Shown: positions 36,884-46,310, counted from the first letter of the stretch. The stretch: 64,000 nt of DNA from Novosphingobium sp. Leaf2 (GCF_001421325.1 NZ_LMJY01000018.1:124001-188000); one strand, 5' to 3'. Program-made: numbers and translations. Notes: a model not told the origin generated them from the sequence alone.

Positions 36884-36933
36884 TTCGGGCAGCCGCTATC
36901 GTGCCCGAATTGAACAAATCTACCGTTCGGGTA
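36884..36933 (-). promoter_or_regulatory. candidate operator: inverted repeat plus a third half-site
   Basis: TTCGGGCA (36884-36891) and its exact complement TGCCCGAA (36902-36909) are separated by ten bases, and a third copy TTCGGGTA lies at 36926-36933. The palindrome sits 25-50 bases upstream of the HTH gene start, in an AT-richer stretch, where a LuxR-type dimer could bind and autoregulate. Binding is inferred, not shown. Confidence 0.55.
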
Positions 36934-37049
36934 TGACGATAACGAGGATTAACAATAATTTAAAGTACTACGTAGCTAGTATATAGCGATAATCCGCTAG
37001 GTGATGTCTGCAGAACGGCGATGTGGCTCTCTGCGCCGTCCAGCGCCGC

Positions 37050-38852
37050 CTACTCCTCACCCATGCGCAACGCAGCGATGAAGGCTTCCTGCGGGATCTG
37101 GACATTGCCGTATTCGCGCATGCGCTTTTTGCCTTCCTTCTGCTTGTCGAGCAGCTTCTTCTTACGGCTGATATCACCGCCATAGCACTTGGCGGTCACG
37201 TCCTTTCGCATCGCGCTGATCGTTTCGCGCGCGATCACCTTCGCGCCGATCGCGGCCTGGATCGGCACCTTGAACATGTGGCGGGGGATCAGTTCCTTCA
37301 ATCGCTCCACCAGCCCGCGCCCGCGCGGCTCGGCCTGATTGCGGTGGACGATCATACTCAGCGCATCGACCGGCTCGTTGTTGACCAGGATATTCATCAT
37401 CACCAGATCGCCTTCGCGCAGCCCCGTCTGCTCGTAATCGAAGCTGGCGTAGCCCCGGCTGATCGATTTCAACCTATCGTAGAAATCGAACACCACTTCG
37501 TTGAGCGGCAATTCGTACGTAACCTGCGCGCGGCCACCCACATAGGTCAGGTCTTTCTGGATGCCGCGCCGGTCCTGGCACAGCTTGAGAATCGAGCCCA
37601 GGTATTCGTCGGGCGTATAGATTACCGCCTTGATCCACGGCTCTTCCATGAAGTCGATCTTCACCGGATCGGGCATGTCGGCCGGGTTGTGCAATTCCTT
37701 CACCGTGCCGTCGGTCATCGTCAGGCGATAGACTACCGAAGGCGCGGTGGTGATAAGATCAAGATCGTATTCGCGGCTCAGGCGTTCCTGAATGATCTCC
37801 AAGTGCAGTAACCCCAGGAAGCCGCAGCGAAAACCGAAGCCCAGCGCCGCGCTCGATTCCATCTCGAAGCTGAACGACGCATCGTTCAGACGCAGCTTGC
37901 CGATCGATTCGCGCAGCTTTTCGAAGTCGTTCGCGTCCACCGGGAACAGCCCGCAGAACACCACCGGCTGCACTTCCTTGTAGCCCGGCAGCGCCTGCGT
38001 CGCGCCGTTCTTCACTGTGGTGATGGTATCGCCGACCTTGGCCTGCTCCACTTCCTTGATCTGCGCGGTGATGAAGCCGATCTCGCCGGGGCCAAGCTCG
38101 GGCAGGTCGATGCGCTTGGGGGTGAAGCACCCCACGCGGTCGATCAGATGCTCGGTCGCGCCTTGCATGAACTTGACGCTCAGGCCCTTCTTGATGACCC
38201 CGTCGATCACGCGCACCAGGATCACCACGCCCAGATAGGGATCGTACCACGAATCGATCAGCATCGCTTTGAGCGGCTTGTCGCGCTCGCCCTTGGGCGG
38301 CGGGATCTTCTTGACGATCGCTTCCAGCACTTCGGCAATGCCGATGCCGGACTTGGCGCTGGCCAGCACCGCTTCGGACGCATCGATACCGATGACTTCC
38401 TCGATCTCGGCGCGGACCTTTTCGGGTTCGGCTGCGGGCAGGTCGATCTTGTTGATCACCGGCACGATCTCATGGTCATGCTCGATCGATTGATACACGT
38501 TCGCCAGCGTCTGCGCTTCCACGCCTTGCGCGGCGTCCACCACCAGCAGCGCGCCTTCGCACGCGGCCAGGCTGCGGCTGACTTCGTACGCGAAGTCCAC
38601 GTGACCAGGCGTGTCCATCAGATTGAGCTCATACGTCAGCCCATCGGCGGCAGTGTAATTCAGGCGCACCGTCTGCGCCTTGATGGTGATGCCGCGCTCT
38701 TTCTCGATGTCCATGTTGTCGAGCACCTGGGCGCTCATCTCGCGCTCGGACAAGCCGCCGGTACTCTGGATCAGCCGGTCGGCAAGCGTGGACTTGCCGT
38801 GGTCGATATGGGCGATGATGCTGAAGTTGCGGATCTGCGCGAGGTCGGTCAT
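37050..38852 (-). CDS. lepA: elongation factor 4
   Basis: 600 residues from ATG 38852 ([20 protein letters not shown]). Ribosome-bound GTPase thought to rescue or remodel stalled elongation complexes and to help initiation. G1 is [10 protein letters not shown]2/switch [11 protein letters not shown]3 DTPGHVDF, G4 [13 protein letters not shown]5 SAKSG. The C-terminal LepA-specific domain is present ([60 protein letters not shown]). Length equals the family norm. A longer open frame upstream overlaps the GGDEF-EAL gene and is a shadow. The 190 bases after it (36860-37049) are AT-rich and hold the HTH-cluster promoter. Confidence 0.97.
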   Translation of the reverse strand: MTDLAQIRNFSIIAHIDHGKSTLADRLIQSTGGLSEREMSAQVLDNMDIEKERGITIKAQTVRLNYTAADGLTYELNLMDTPGHVDFAYEVSRSLAACEGALLVVDAAQGVEAQTLANVYQSIEHDHEIVPVINKIDLPAAEPEKVRAEIEEVIGIDASEAVLASAKSGIGIAEVLEAIVKKIPPPKGERDKPLKAMLIDSWYDPYLGVVILVRVIDGVIKKGLSVKFMQGATEHLIDRVGCFTPKRIDLPELGPGEIGFITAQIKEVEQAKVGDTITTVKNGATQALPGYKEVQPVVFCGLFPVDANDFEKLRESIGKLRLNDASFSFEMESSAALGFGFRCGFLGLLHLEIIQERLSREYDLDLITTAPSVVYRLTMTDGTVKELHNPADMPDPVKIDFMEEPWIKAVIYTPDEYLGSILKLCQDRRGIQKDLTYVGGRAQVTYELPLNEVVFDFYDRLKSISRGYASFDYEQTGLREGDLVMMNILVNNEPVDALSMIVHRNQAEPRGRGLVERLKELIPRHMFKVPIQAAIGAKVIARETISAMRKDVTAKCYGGDISRKKKLLDKQKEGKKRMREYGNVQIPQEAFIAALRMGEE

Positions 38853-38911
38853 GGCTGCGCCGTTAGCAGCGCTTTGCGCCCGTGTCAGCATCGGCAAGCA
38901 TGCGCCCCGCT

Positions 38912-41617
38912 TCAGGCCGTCCGGCGAAGCGGGGTATGGTCCGTGCGGCGGCGTGTAGAAGCGGACGATCCGAACAGTACCGCGCCGGTATCGTCCAGTT
39001 CGAGAGGCTGCGCGAACTGCACGCCTACCCTGTCCCCCTGACACCAGCGCGCGGTCCCCACCACCGTGTGGCCCTCGGCCAGCCGCACCCCGAAGTCGGT
39101 CCCTTCGGGCACGTTCCACAGCCCTTCGATCATGGCGCCCGAACGGGAAATGTTGCGGATCGTCGCGTCATATGTGTGGTCGCCATGTTCCAGCACCACC
39201 TTGCGCAGCATGGTCTGACGCGGCAGGCGAGCCGAGCGCGGACCTTCGGCGACTGCCTGCAGCCCCTGCTCCAGCCGCCTGGCAACAGCTTCCACCGTCA
39301 AGGCGCGGTCGTAGATATAGCCTTGAACGTGGCTGCAGCCCAGCAGCCGCACCAGGTCGAGCTCGTCCAACGTCTCTACCCCTTCGGCGGTCGTCTCCAT
39401 GCCGAGCGCTTCAGCCAGGCTGACGATCGAGGCGATGATCGCGCCGTTGCGGCTGCCCGGCACCGTGGCGCCGCGCACGAAGCTCTGGTCGATCTTGATC
39501 TTGTCGAACGGGGCTTTCTTGAGATAGCCGAGCGAGGAATAGCCCGTACCGAAATCATCGAGCGCCAGCCGCACGCCGATGGCCTTGAGCGCACCGAACA
39601 TCGCCTCGGTAGACTTGTCGTCGTTAAGGAACACGCTTTCGGTGATTTCAAGCTCAAGCCGCGACGGATGGATTCCGGCAGCAGCGATCGCGCTGGTCAC
39701 GATCGCCGGTAGCGCCGGATTGGCGAATTGCAGCGGCGAAACGTTCACCGCAACGCGCACGTCATCCGGCCATGCGGCCAGATCGCGGCACGCCGTGCGC
39801 AATGCCCATTCGCCGATCGCCGAAACCAGCCCCGTCTCCTCCGCCACGGGCACGAACTTGGCCGGCGACATGTACCCGTGGACCGGATGGTTCCAGCGCA
39901 TCAGCGCCTCGAACCCGGTGATCCGCTCGGACGTGGTGCGCACTTGCGGCTGGTAATGCAGTTCCAGCGCGCCGTCGCCAATGGCGTCGCGCAAGTCCTG
40001 CTCCAGTTGTTGGCGCTCTTTCGCGTCGGAGTGCAGGTCGTCGTCGTAGAAATGGTGCCGTCCGCGCCCCGCCCCCTTGGCAGCATAGAGCGCCAGGTCG
40101 GCGTTGCGGATCAGTGCCTCGGACGTAACCCCATCGTCGGGGCACAGCGCAATGCCGACAGACGCGCCGATCGTGACCCGCGCATTCTCGTCGATGACAT
40201 AAGGCTGCGACAGGTTCTCGATAATCCGGCGGGCCAGATGGGCCAGGCCTTCGCGCTGCTGCGCGCCGTGCAGCACCACCTGAAACTCGTCCCCGCCAAG
40301 CCGCCCCACCCGGCCACGATCGCCGACGGTCTGCCCCAGGCGCTGGGCCACCTGCTTGAGCAAGGCATCGCCTGCGGGATGGCCCATCGTGTCGTTCACC
40401 TGCTTGAACCGATCGAGGTCGAGCAGGAACACCGCGCACGCGCGCGTTTCCACGCGCGGGCTGGCCAGGATCTTCTCCAGCCACTCGCTCATCTGGAAGC
40501 GGTTCGCCAGACCCGTCAGCGAATCGAAGCGGGCAAGCTGGGTTGCATGCAACTGCGAGCGACGCTTTTCGGTAAGATCAGTCCCCGACCCGCGAAAGCC
40601 CATGAAATTGTTGAACTGGTCCAGCACCGGTCGACCCGAGATCGACCACCAGCGCTCCTGCCCGTCATCCGCCGCGCGCATGTCCAGATCCTGGAACGCG
40701 GAGCGAGTGTTGAGATGAAACACCAGCGTGCGCTCGCTTTGCTGGCCTTCGGCTTCCAGCAGGAACAGCTGGGTGAAGGCGCACCCTTCCAGCTGCGCTG
40801 CCGTCTTTCCCAGCAGGCCGGCAATGCGCTCGGTCACATAGGTGATCCTGCCCAGGCGGTCCGTTTCCCAGAACCAGCCCTGCCCGGTCTGCTCGTATTC
40901 GTGCAGCAACTGTTCGGCGCGGCGCTGCTCGCGCTCCCGCTCGGCATAGATCAGGCTTTGCGCGGTGGCGTGGCGGGCCTGCGCCATCGCCAGCGCAAAG
41001 CCGATGCCAGCGCCGAGTACCAGTAGCGCCATCGACGTGGGCGATCCGGTGTAAACAGCGCCGCCACCCCACAACCCGATGGTCGCCGCGATAATGGACG
41101 TGAGCCGGCTTTCCAGCAGCGCCGTCGCGCTTAGCACGAGGATGACAAGGACGTTGACCGTGACATCCCAGGCCAGCTTGTCGTCGTGGAACGCCCAGTG
41201 CGACAATCCGAAGCCGAACAGCACCATGGGCAGCACGATCGTGCCCGCAAGCATCCCGTATCGCTGCCACCCATCATGGGGGGTCCGGCGTTCCAGCCTG
41301 GCATAGAGCCGGGCTGGCGCACAGGCCGCTGCGGCGGCTGCCATGCAAACCGCAGGCAGCAGTGTCGGCACAGATCGTGAAATCAACATCATGATCAGCA
41401 CGCATGAGGCCATCGCTGGTGCCATCATCCACCAGCGTGCGGACGTGAAATAGTGCAAAACGTCATTGGCATCGCGTGAGGCCTGGATACGCACGAATCC
41501 GGTCACCGACGGACGCGGCTGCACCGCGCTCGCCTCCGATGCACGCTCTTCCTGCCCCGCCTGGGCGGCAGTGCCCCGGCGGGGGAATCGTCCTGAACGC
41601 AAACCTGTATTCGACAT
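38912..41617 (-). CDS. membrane PAS-GGDEF-EAL-PilZ cyclic-di-GMP protein
   Basis: 901 residues. Several hydrophobic helices (about 63-215) form a membrane sensor; PAS domain about 235-350 ([20 protein letters not shown]); GGDEF about 360-530 with intact [10 protein letters not shown] (441-445) but no RxxD I-site before it; EAL about 545-785 with [51 protein letters not shown] and AEGVET, all residues for phosphodiesterase activity; a C-terminal PilZ domain (about 796-880) with NISRSGAM and RVGVQFAQ. It may both make and break c-di-GMP, with PilZ sensing the product. Stands alone between lepA (59-base gap) and the enoyl-CoA hydratase gene. Confidence 0.93.
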   Translation of the reverse strand: MSNTGLRSGRFPRRGTAAQAGQEERASEASAVQPRPSVTGFVRIQASRDANDVLHYFTSARWWMMAPAMASCVLIMMLISRSVPTLLPAVCMAAAAAACAPARLYARLERRTPHDGWQRYGMLAGTIVLPMVLFGFGLSHWAFHDDKLAWDVTVNVLVILVLSATALLESRLTSIIAATIGLWGGGAVYTGSPTSMALLVLGAGIGFALAMAQARHATAQSLIYAEREREQRRAEQLLHEYEQTGQGWFWETDRLGRITYVTERIAGLLGKTAAQLEGCAFTQLFLLEAEGQQSERTLVFHLNTRSAFQDLDMRAADDGQERWWSISGRPVLDQFNNFMGFRGSGTDLTEKRRSQLHATQLARFDSLTGLANRFQMSEWLEKILASPRVETRACAVFLLDLDRFKQVNDTMGHPAGDALLKQVAQRLGQTVGDRGRVGRLGGDEFQVVLHGAQQREGLAHLARRIIENLSQPYVIDENARVTIGASVGIALCPDDGVTSEALIRNADLALYAAKGAGRGRHHFYDDDLHSDAKERQQLEQDLRDAIGDGALELHYQPQVRTTSERITGFEALMRWNHPVHGYMSPAKFVPVAEETGLVSAIGEWALRTACRDLAAWPDDVRVAVNVSPLQFANPALPAIVTSAIAAAGIHPSRLELEITESVFLNDDKSTEAMFGALKAIGVRLALDDFGTGYSSLGYLKKAPFDKIKIDQSFVRGATVPGSRNGAIIASIVSLAEALGMETTAEGVETLDELDLVRLLGCSHVQGYIYDRALTVEAVARRLEQGLQAVAEGPRSARLPRQTMLRKVVLEHGDHTYDATIRNISRSGAMIEGLWNVPEGTDFGVRLAEGHTVVGTARWCQGDRVGVQFAQPLELDDTGAVLFGSSASTRRRTDHTPLRRTA

Positions 41618-41697
41618 CGCGCTGTGATGGGCGCTGCCCCATTGCGAAACGGTTAAATCCGCTGCCGCAATCTCCGTTGAATCAGGGGATTTGCATT

Positions 41698-42480
41698 CTA
41701 GCTGCCTTTGAAAGCCGGTCGCCGCTTTTCGATGAAAGCGTTGACGCCTTCCACGAAGTCCTGCGTCCGGCCCGCTTCGCGCTGTGCCATCCGTTCAGAC
41801 TGCAAGGCGGTTTCCAGGCTCGAATCCAGCGCGTCCCACGCCATGCGCTTGATCAGGCCCAGGGAACGCGGTCCGCTGGCCAGCCGCGTGGCGATCGCCA
41901 TCGCTTCGGCATCGAGAGCCTCATCGGGTACCACTTTGGTCGCCAGGCCCCACGACAGCGCCGTAGCTGCATCGATCTTTTCGCCCAGCAGCATCATTTG
42001 CGTGGCGCGCACGCGGCCCACCGCCTGCGCCAGCAGATATGTCGCCCCGCCATCAGGCACAAGGCCGACATGGCAGAACGCGCAGAAGAAGTAGGCGTTC
42101 TCGCTCATCACCACGATATCGCCGGCAGCGGCCAAGCCGGCGCCAAAACCGGCCGCGGCTCCGCGAATGGCCGTAACCACCGGCTGCTCCATCCGCTTGA
42201 TCGCCATAATCACGGGATTGAACGCGCGGTCCAGTTGCCCACCGACATCGCGCATGGGGTCTGGCAGCAGGTCCTGCGCCGCAGCCAGGTTCGCGCCCGA
42301 ACAGAATGCCTTGCCTTCCCCGGTAAGCAGGACCGCGCGCGCGTCCCGGGCAGCGCGGTCCAGCGCATCGGCCATCTCCAAGCCCATCGGCTCGGTAACC
42401 CCGTTCATGGTCGCAGGATCGTTCAGCGATATGCGCGCAACGCCGCCCTCAAGCGAATACAGGATGTGTTCGTAACTCAT
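41698..42480 (-). CDS. enoyl-CoA hydratase/isomerase family protein
   Basis: 260 residues, crotonase fold. Oxyanion-hole motifs are AFCSGANLAAAQDL and IRGAAAGFGAGLAAAGDIVV. HVGLVPDGGATYLLAQAVGR carries Asp where hydratases often have the second Glu, a pattern of isomerase or PaaG-like members. The start MSYEHILYSLEGGVARISLN is standard, with GGAGAGG in front. It acts in beta-oxidation or aromatic-acid catabolism; substrate unknown. The C terminus FIEKRRPAFKGS is typical. It marks the last intact gene before a degraded region. Confidence 0.88.
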   Translation of the reverse strand: MSYEHILYSLEGGVARISLNDPATMNGVTEPMGLEMADALDRAARDARAVLLTGEGKAFCSGANLAAAQDLLPDPMRDVGGQLDRAFNPVIMAIKRMEQPVVTAIRGAAAGFGAGLAAAGDIVVMSENAYFFCAFCHVGLVPDGGATYLLAQAVGRVRATQMMLLGEKIDAATALSWGLATKVVPDEALDAEAMAIATRLASGPRSLGLIKRMAWDALDSSLETALQSERMAQREAGRTQDFVEGVNAFIEKRRPAFKGS

Positions 42481-42902
42481 GCGCCCTCTCCAATAATCCC
42501 GGCGTCGATATACGCAAAGATCGCCCTTCGGCGAATCTTGTCATGCCGCCAACAGGCATTTCAGTCAGGATAGGGAACGGACACAATCAACACCATCGGC
42601 CCGTCAGCAAATCGCCGATCGGCGACGGTATATGGTGAGCCCTGCTGGGTACGACCCGGCGACCTACAGATCAAAAGCCCCAAAGTCGTAACGCATTATG
42701 CAGGAAATACAGATACTTAGTTAAATCCGCACATCGTTGCCTGTACAATGCGTTACGGTATTTTAACGTCCTGGGACATCACTTAACAACCCATTTTTGG
42801 TCACAGGCAATTTGCCCACTTGCCGCAATCGCTAGGAGCCCATCAGGCATTTCAGCGGCTTTTTGATAGGCATACTGGGCCACCGCACTATTCCCTGCGC
42901 AA
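42481..42902. other. gene-free stretch, AT-richer than its surroundings
   Basis: No convincing gene, only the inverted repeat at 42687-42757. The minus-strand frame ending at 42779 has the composition of an out-of-frame copy of the HipA remnant. Base composition falls below the window norm from about 42650, consistent with acquired or decayed DNA. Confidence 0.5.
42687..42757. repeat. 18-base imperfect inverted repeat
   Basis: CGTAACGCATTATGCAGG (42687-42704) and the complement of its near-copy (42740-42757) match at 16 of 18 positions and are 35 bases apart; the outer 11 bases are perfect. It could be a transcription stop, an operator, or the terminal repeats of a tiny mobile remnant. No U-run follows either arm. 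Confidence 0.6.
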
Positions 42903-43301
42903 TCAAATGTCAGCCGCAAGGGCTGAGTGTCGCGTTCGCACGATGCCGAGCACCGCCTCTGCAATACGAAGAGCGTCGGTGGATTCTTGCACCAGCCGAG
43001 GCAAGACAATCGTGTATAGGGCATGCCCCAACCCATCCAATAGGTGATCGGCAATTTAGCGCGCTTTGCGGAGCGGAAGATCGATCGTTGGCGTGCATGT
43101 TTCGAAATCGGCCCAGCGCAGTTGATTGTCCTTTTCAGCGAGCTTCAGGGCCATGCGATCGTTGTGCAGTTCGGGAAAGACGCGCGTCGTCAGCGTGTCG
43201 TAAAGCGGCGCCAAGCGGACGCTCTCGAATGCTCGGGCGTGCAGCGCCGCCATCTTGAGCATGGCTACATTCTTCAGGCGCATGGCACCATCAGCGATCA
43301 A
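42903..43301 (-). pseudogene. HipA-like toxin kinase, C-terminal remnant
   Basis: An open frame of 133 codons interrupted by one in-frame TAA (43058-43056) and lacking any start or upstream part. It reads MRLKNVAMLK, SVRLAPLYDTLTTRVFPELH, ALKLAEKDNQLRWADFE, then after the stop IADHLLDGLGHALYTIVLPR and LVQESTDALRIAEAVLG. The LKN(V/F)AML, RLAPLYD and ALKL blocks are those of HipA serine/threonine kinases. Where HipA has N-G-D-M-H-L-K-N the remnant has D-G-A-M-R-L-K-N, so the catalytic Asp is gone as well. No hipB antitoxin is found upstream. The call rests on motif order read by eye. Confidence 0.68.
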
Positions 43302-43402
43302 TCAAGTAAAGAGAGAGCGGGCGAAAAGCGTTCCGATGTCTTCGCTGGGATCGGATGAGAGCGCACGAAGCGCACGCGCCATACGCTCGAGGTGTTCCCT
43401 TC

Positions 43403-44029
43403 ATGCCGCGCGATCTCTATCCATATCATGGTCAGGTGTAACTCGTTGCGGCAACCCATGACTGGGTCAAATGGCAGGGACAGTCGCACCCGCTGGAAGC
43501 AGAGTTTAAGGCCGGCCTCGGCAAATTTTACGACCATAAGCTCAAGACGCTGCGCCGTTATCTTCCGAACGTCGGGAAGGACGGATGCGGATGCGATCGA
43601 CAGCTGGTATATATAACATCCGCTGCCCAGCCTCGCACGCATGGCGCTGGATGGCGACAGGGCGGCAACGCCTGTTCCTCAAATCAATTACGGGATCAGG
43701 GCGGAGCGCCACTTTCGGTATAAATGGCCCATCCAGTACAAGGTCACCGATTTTTCAGTCATCACTGAGTCCGCTGCCGACGGGCGCGGCCAGACCGACG
43801 TCGGTGGCATTTACGCTTGGGTAATGCTGTAGGCATTTGCATTGACCGACGACAAGCGGTTTCTGGATGAGGCCCGCGCCGCGATCGACGCCGCGATCGG
43901 CTTAAGGTTCAACCTCAATTACCAGGCCAATCTTACCGCATGGGTGCGGGAGCGTGCATGCGCCTGTGGCGAATAACGAACGAAGATATTTATCTTCAGC
44001 AAAGCTATGTGTATCTTGCCAGACTATAA
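43403..44029 (+). pseudogene. decayed gene of unrecognised family
   Basis: Continuous protein-like sequence is recovered only by crossing several frames and stops: MPRDLYPYHGQV, TAA at 43439, LVAATHDWVKWQGQ and AEFKAGLGKFYDHKLKTLRR, a frameshift near 43580, ADAIDSWYI, a TAA, RHFRYKWPIQYKVTDFSVIT, GGIYAWVML, a TAG at about 43831, ALTDDKRFLDEARAAIDAA, NLNYQANLTAW, a frameshift, and MRLWRITNEDIYLQQSYVYL. The Trp/Tyr/His-rich helical texture suggests an alpha/alpha-barrel enzyme such as a glycosidase, but no family is assigned. It abuts the HipA remnant on the other strand. Confidence 0.6.
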
Positions 44030-44047
44030 CTTCCTTCGGACCGACGG

Positions 44048-44084
44048 AAAAAGGGGCAGGCCTGCTGGCCCGCCCCTTTTCTTT
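44048..44084 (-). terminator. terminator after lpd (works in both directions)
   Basis: AAAAAGGGGCAGGCC (44048-44062), loop TGCT, and GGCCCGCCCCTTTT (44067-44080) form a long stem with one mismatch. A T-run follows on the minus strand (TTTTTCC) and on the plus strand (TTTTCTTTT). It lies 33 bases after the lpd stop, and also closes the degraded region on the plus strand. Confidence 0.88.
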
Positions 44085-44116
44085 TGCGCGTGCCAGCGTC
44101 AGCCGGATAGCGATCG

Positions 44117-45529
44117 TCAGATATGGATCGCGCGTCCGAACGCCGCCAGCGTGGCTTCGTGCATCGTTTCCGAGATCGTCGGGTGCGGGAACACGGTGTT
44201 TATCAGTTCGGCCTCGGTGGTTTCCAGCGTCTTGCCAACGACATAGCCCTGGATCATTTCGGTGACTTCGGCGCCGATCATGTGCGCGCCCAGCAGTTCG
44301 CCGGTCTTGGCATCGAACACCGTCTTCACGAAACCTTCCGGCTCGCCCAACGCGATGGCTTTGCCGTTGCCGATGAACGGGAACGTGCCGGCCTTCACTT
44401 CGTAGCCTTCTTCCTTGGCCTTGGCTTCGGTCAGGCCGACGGAGGCAATCTGCGGATGGCAGTAGGTGCAGCCCGGAATGTTGCGCCGATCGATCGCGTG
44501 GGGGTGCACGTCCTTGTTGCCCAGCTCCTTGGCGATCGATTCCGCCGCAGTCACCCCTTCATGGCTGGCCTTGTGGGCAAGCCAGGGTCCCGGCGTGCAG
44601 TCCCCGATCGCCCATACTCCGGCAACGCCTGTGCGGCCGTAATCGTCGATCTGGATGAACCCGCGATCCAGCTTGGCGCCCAGCTTTTCAAGGCCCAGAT
44701 CCTCGGTGTTGGGCACGATGCCGACAGCGGAGATCACGTGGCTGAATTCATGCTCGGCAACCTTGCCGTCCTTGCCCTTGATCTTGGCTTTCACACCCTT
44801 GGCGTCGGTAGTGATGGCCTCGACGCCCGTACCGGTCAGCACCTTGATGCCCTGCTTGGTCAGCGCCTTTTCCAGGAACGCGGACACGTCCTTGTCTTCC
44901 ACCGGCACGATCCGGTCGAGCATTTCGACGACCGTCACGTCCACGCCAAGGTCGTTATAGAAGCTGGCGAATTCGATGCCGATCGCGCCCGATCCCATGA
45001 CCAACAGCTTGGTGGGCATTTCGGTGGGGGTCATAGCGTGGCGGTACGTCCAGATGCGCTTGCCGTCGGCCTTGGCGAACGGCAGCTCGCGTGCACGCGC
45101 GCCGGTCGCGACGATGATGTGCTTGGCGCTGACGGTCTCGGTGCCTTTCTCGCCGGTGACTTCCAGCTTGCCGGCCCCGACCAGTTTGCCAGTGCCCATG
45201 TGCACCGTGATCTTGTTCTTCTTCATCAGGTGCGTCACGCCCTGGTTCAGCTGCTTGGCGACCCCGCGCGAGCGCTTGACGATGGCGTCCAGATCCGCCG
45301 TGATGTTGTCCGCCGCCAGACCGTAATCCTTGGCGTGCTTCATGTGATGCAGCACTTCGGCCGAACGCAGCAGCGCCTTGGTGGGGATGCAGCCCCAGTT
45401 GAGGCAGATGCCCCCCAGCAGTTCGCGCTCCACGATGGCGGTCTTGAGACCGAGCTGCGCGGCGCGGATTGCCGCGACATAGCCGCCGGGGCCCGAACCG
45501 AGAACGATGACGTCGTAGGTATCTGCCAC
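44117..45529 (-). CDS. lpdA: dihydrolipoyl dehydrogenase (E3)
   Basis: 470 residues from GTG 45529 (MADTYDVIVLGSGPGGYVAA). Reoxidises lipoyl groups of 2-oxoacid dehydrogenase complexes, passing electrons through FAD and a disulfide to NAD. FAD motif GSGPGGYVAAIRAAQLG, redox disulfide GGICLNWGCIPTKALL, NAD-binding GSGAIGIEFASFYNDLGVDV, second FAD site VWAIGDCTPGPWLAHKA, and C-terminal HPTISETMHEA with the catalytic His-Glu pair. Fourth gene of the pdhC operon, four bases after the second thioesterase. It probably also serves the other E1/E2 complex encoded at 21-25 kb, which has no E3 of its own. Confidence 0.95.
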   Translation of the reverse strand: MADTYDVIVLGSGPGGYVAAIRAAQLGLKTAIVERELLGGICLNWGCIPTKALLRSAEVLHHMKHAKDYGLAADNITADLDAIVKRSRGVAKQLNQGVTHLMKKNKITVHMGTGKLVGAGKLEVTGEKGTETVSAKHIIVATGARARELPFAKADGKRIWTYRHAMTPTEMPTKLLVMGSGAIGIEFASFYNDLGVDVTVVEMLDRIVPVEDKDVSAFLEKALTKQGIKVLTGTGVEAITTDAKGVKAKIKGKDGKVAEHEFSHVISAVGIVPNTEDLGLEKLGAKLDRGFIQIDDYGRTGVAGVWAIGDCTPGPWLAHKASHEGVTAAESIAKELGNKDVHPHAIDRRNIPGCTYCHPQIASVGLTEAKAKEEGYEVKAGTFPFIGNGKAIALGEPEGFVKTVFDAKTGELLGAHMIGAEVTEMIQGYVVGKTLETTEAELINTVFPHPTISETMHEATLAAFGRAIHI

Positions 45530-45533
45530 TGTC

Positions 45534-45911
45534 TTACTTCTCCTGCTCGATGGCGCGAGGCTTACCCGCCTCGTCGATGGCGACGAATGTGAACACCGCC
45601 TCGGTAACCTTCACTTGCTCTTCTTCAAAACGGTCCCGACGGAACGCCTCTACCCGGATGGTCATCGAGGTGCGGCCAACGTGCTGCAACTGGCCATAGA
45701 CGCTGACCTCATCGCCGATATGCACCGGCTTGTGAAACTTCATCCCATCCAGCGCGATGGTGACCGCGCGGCCGTGCGAATAGCGTGCGGCGATCAATCC
45801 TGCGCCCTGGTCCATGTGACTGAGCAGCCATCCGCCGAAAATGTCGCCGTAGGCATTGGCATCCGCCGGCATCGCGGTGACCCGGATAACAGGCTCGGTT
45901 ATTTGCGTCAT
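45534..45911 (-). CDS. YciA-type hotdog acyl-CoA thioesterase (second of tandem pair)
   Basis: 125 residues. Hotdog fold with VIRVTAMPADANAYGDIFGG then WLLSHMDQGAGLIAA (Asp of the active site in MDQG), KPVHIGDEVSVYGQLQHVGR and VTEAVFTFVAIDEAGKPRAI. This is the YciA/acyl-CoA hydrolase pattern; such enzymes hydrolyse short- to long-chain acyl-CoA to free CoA and acid. Three bases after the first thioesterase gene and four bases before lpd, inside the pyruvate dehydrogenase operon. The nearest relative is the gene before it, so the pair arose by tandem duplication. Confidence 0.9.
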   Translation of the reverse strand: MTQITEPVIRVTAMPADANAYGDIFGGWLLSHMDQGAGLIAARYSHGRAVTIALDGMKFHKPVHIGDEVSVYGQLQHVGRTSMTIRVEAFRRDRFEEEQVKVTEAVFTFVAIDEAGKPRAIEQEK

Positions 45912-45914
45912 TGT

Positions 45915-46310
45915 CTACTCGGTCTGGGCCGCCGGAGGCACCGCGATGGCTCTTGGGCGGTCATTTTCGTCCAGGGTGACGAAGGTGAACGTACCCCTGG
46001 CCACTTCCGCTTCGTCCTCGCTGGCGCGCGCCCGACCGAAACCGCGCGTCACGATCGTCATCGATGTGCGCCCCGTCCTGCTCACGTGCGCATAGACGTT
46101 GAGCTCATCGCCCACCACCATGACACCCGGAAAGGTGAAATCCGTCGCTCCCACAACCACGGCCTTGTGGCCGGTGCGCCGGGTTACCAGCGAGGCGGCG
46201 CCCAGCGCAAGCTGGCTCATAAGCCAGCCCCCGAACACGCCGCCATAGGGATTGAGGTCGGTAGGCATCGCGGTTACGCGGATGACAAGATCGCCGGCCT
46301 CGTGCACCAC
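45915..46310 (-). CDS. YciA-type hotdog acyl-CoA thioesterase (first of tandem pair)
   Basis: 131 residues from GTG 46310 (or GTG 46307), starting one base after the pdhC stop. It shares VIRVTAMPTDLNPYGGVFGG, WLMSQLALGAASL and GTFTFVTLDENDRPRAIAV with the following paralogue. The active-site Asp of MDQG in the paralogue is Ala here (QLALGA), and GDIFGG becomes GGVFGG, so catalysis may be altered or lost. The C terminus is Pro/Ala-rich. The two products could form a heteromeric hotdog enzyme in which only one subunit is active (inference). Confidence 0.86.
   Translation of the reverse strand: MVHEAGDLVIRVTAMPTDLNPYGGVFGGWLMSQLALGAASLVTRRTGHKAVVVGATDFTFPGVMVVGDELNVYAHVSRTGRTSMTIVTRGFGRARASEDEAEVARGTFTFVTLDENDRPRAIAVPPAAQTE

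Noticed and set aside
42779..43054. A 91-codon minus-strand frame (MPITYWMGWGMP...)
   Set aside because: It overlaps the HipA remnant in another frame; the HipA frame gives recognisable motifs, this one does not.
43298..43642. A 114-codon minus-strand frame opposite the plus-strand broken gene
   Set aside because: The plus-strand translation has protein-like texture across several frames; the minus frame has no motifs and no ribosome binding site.
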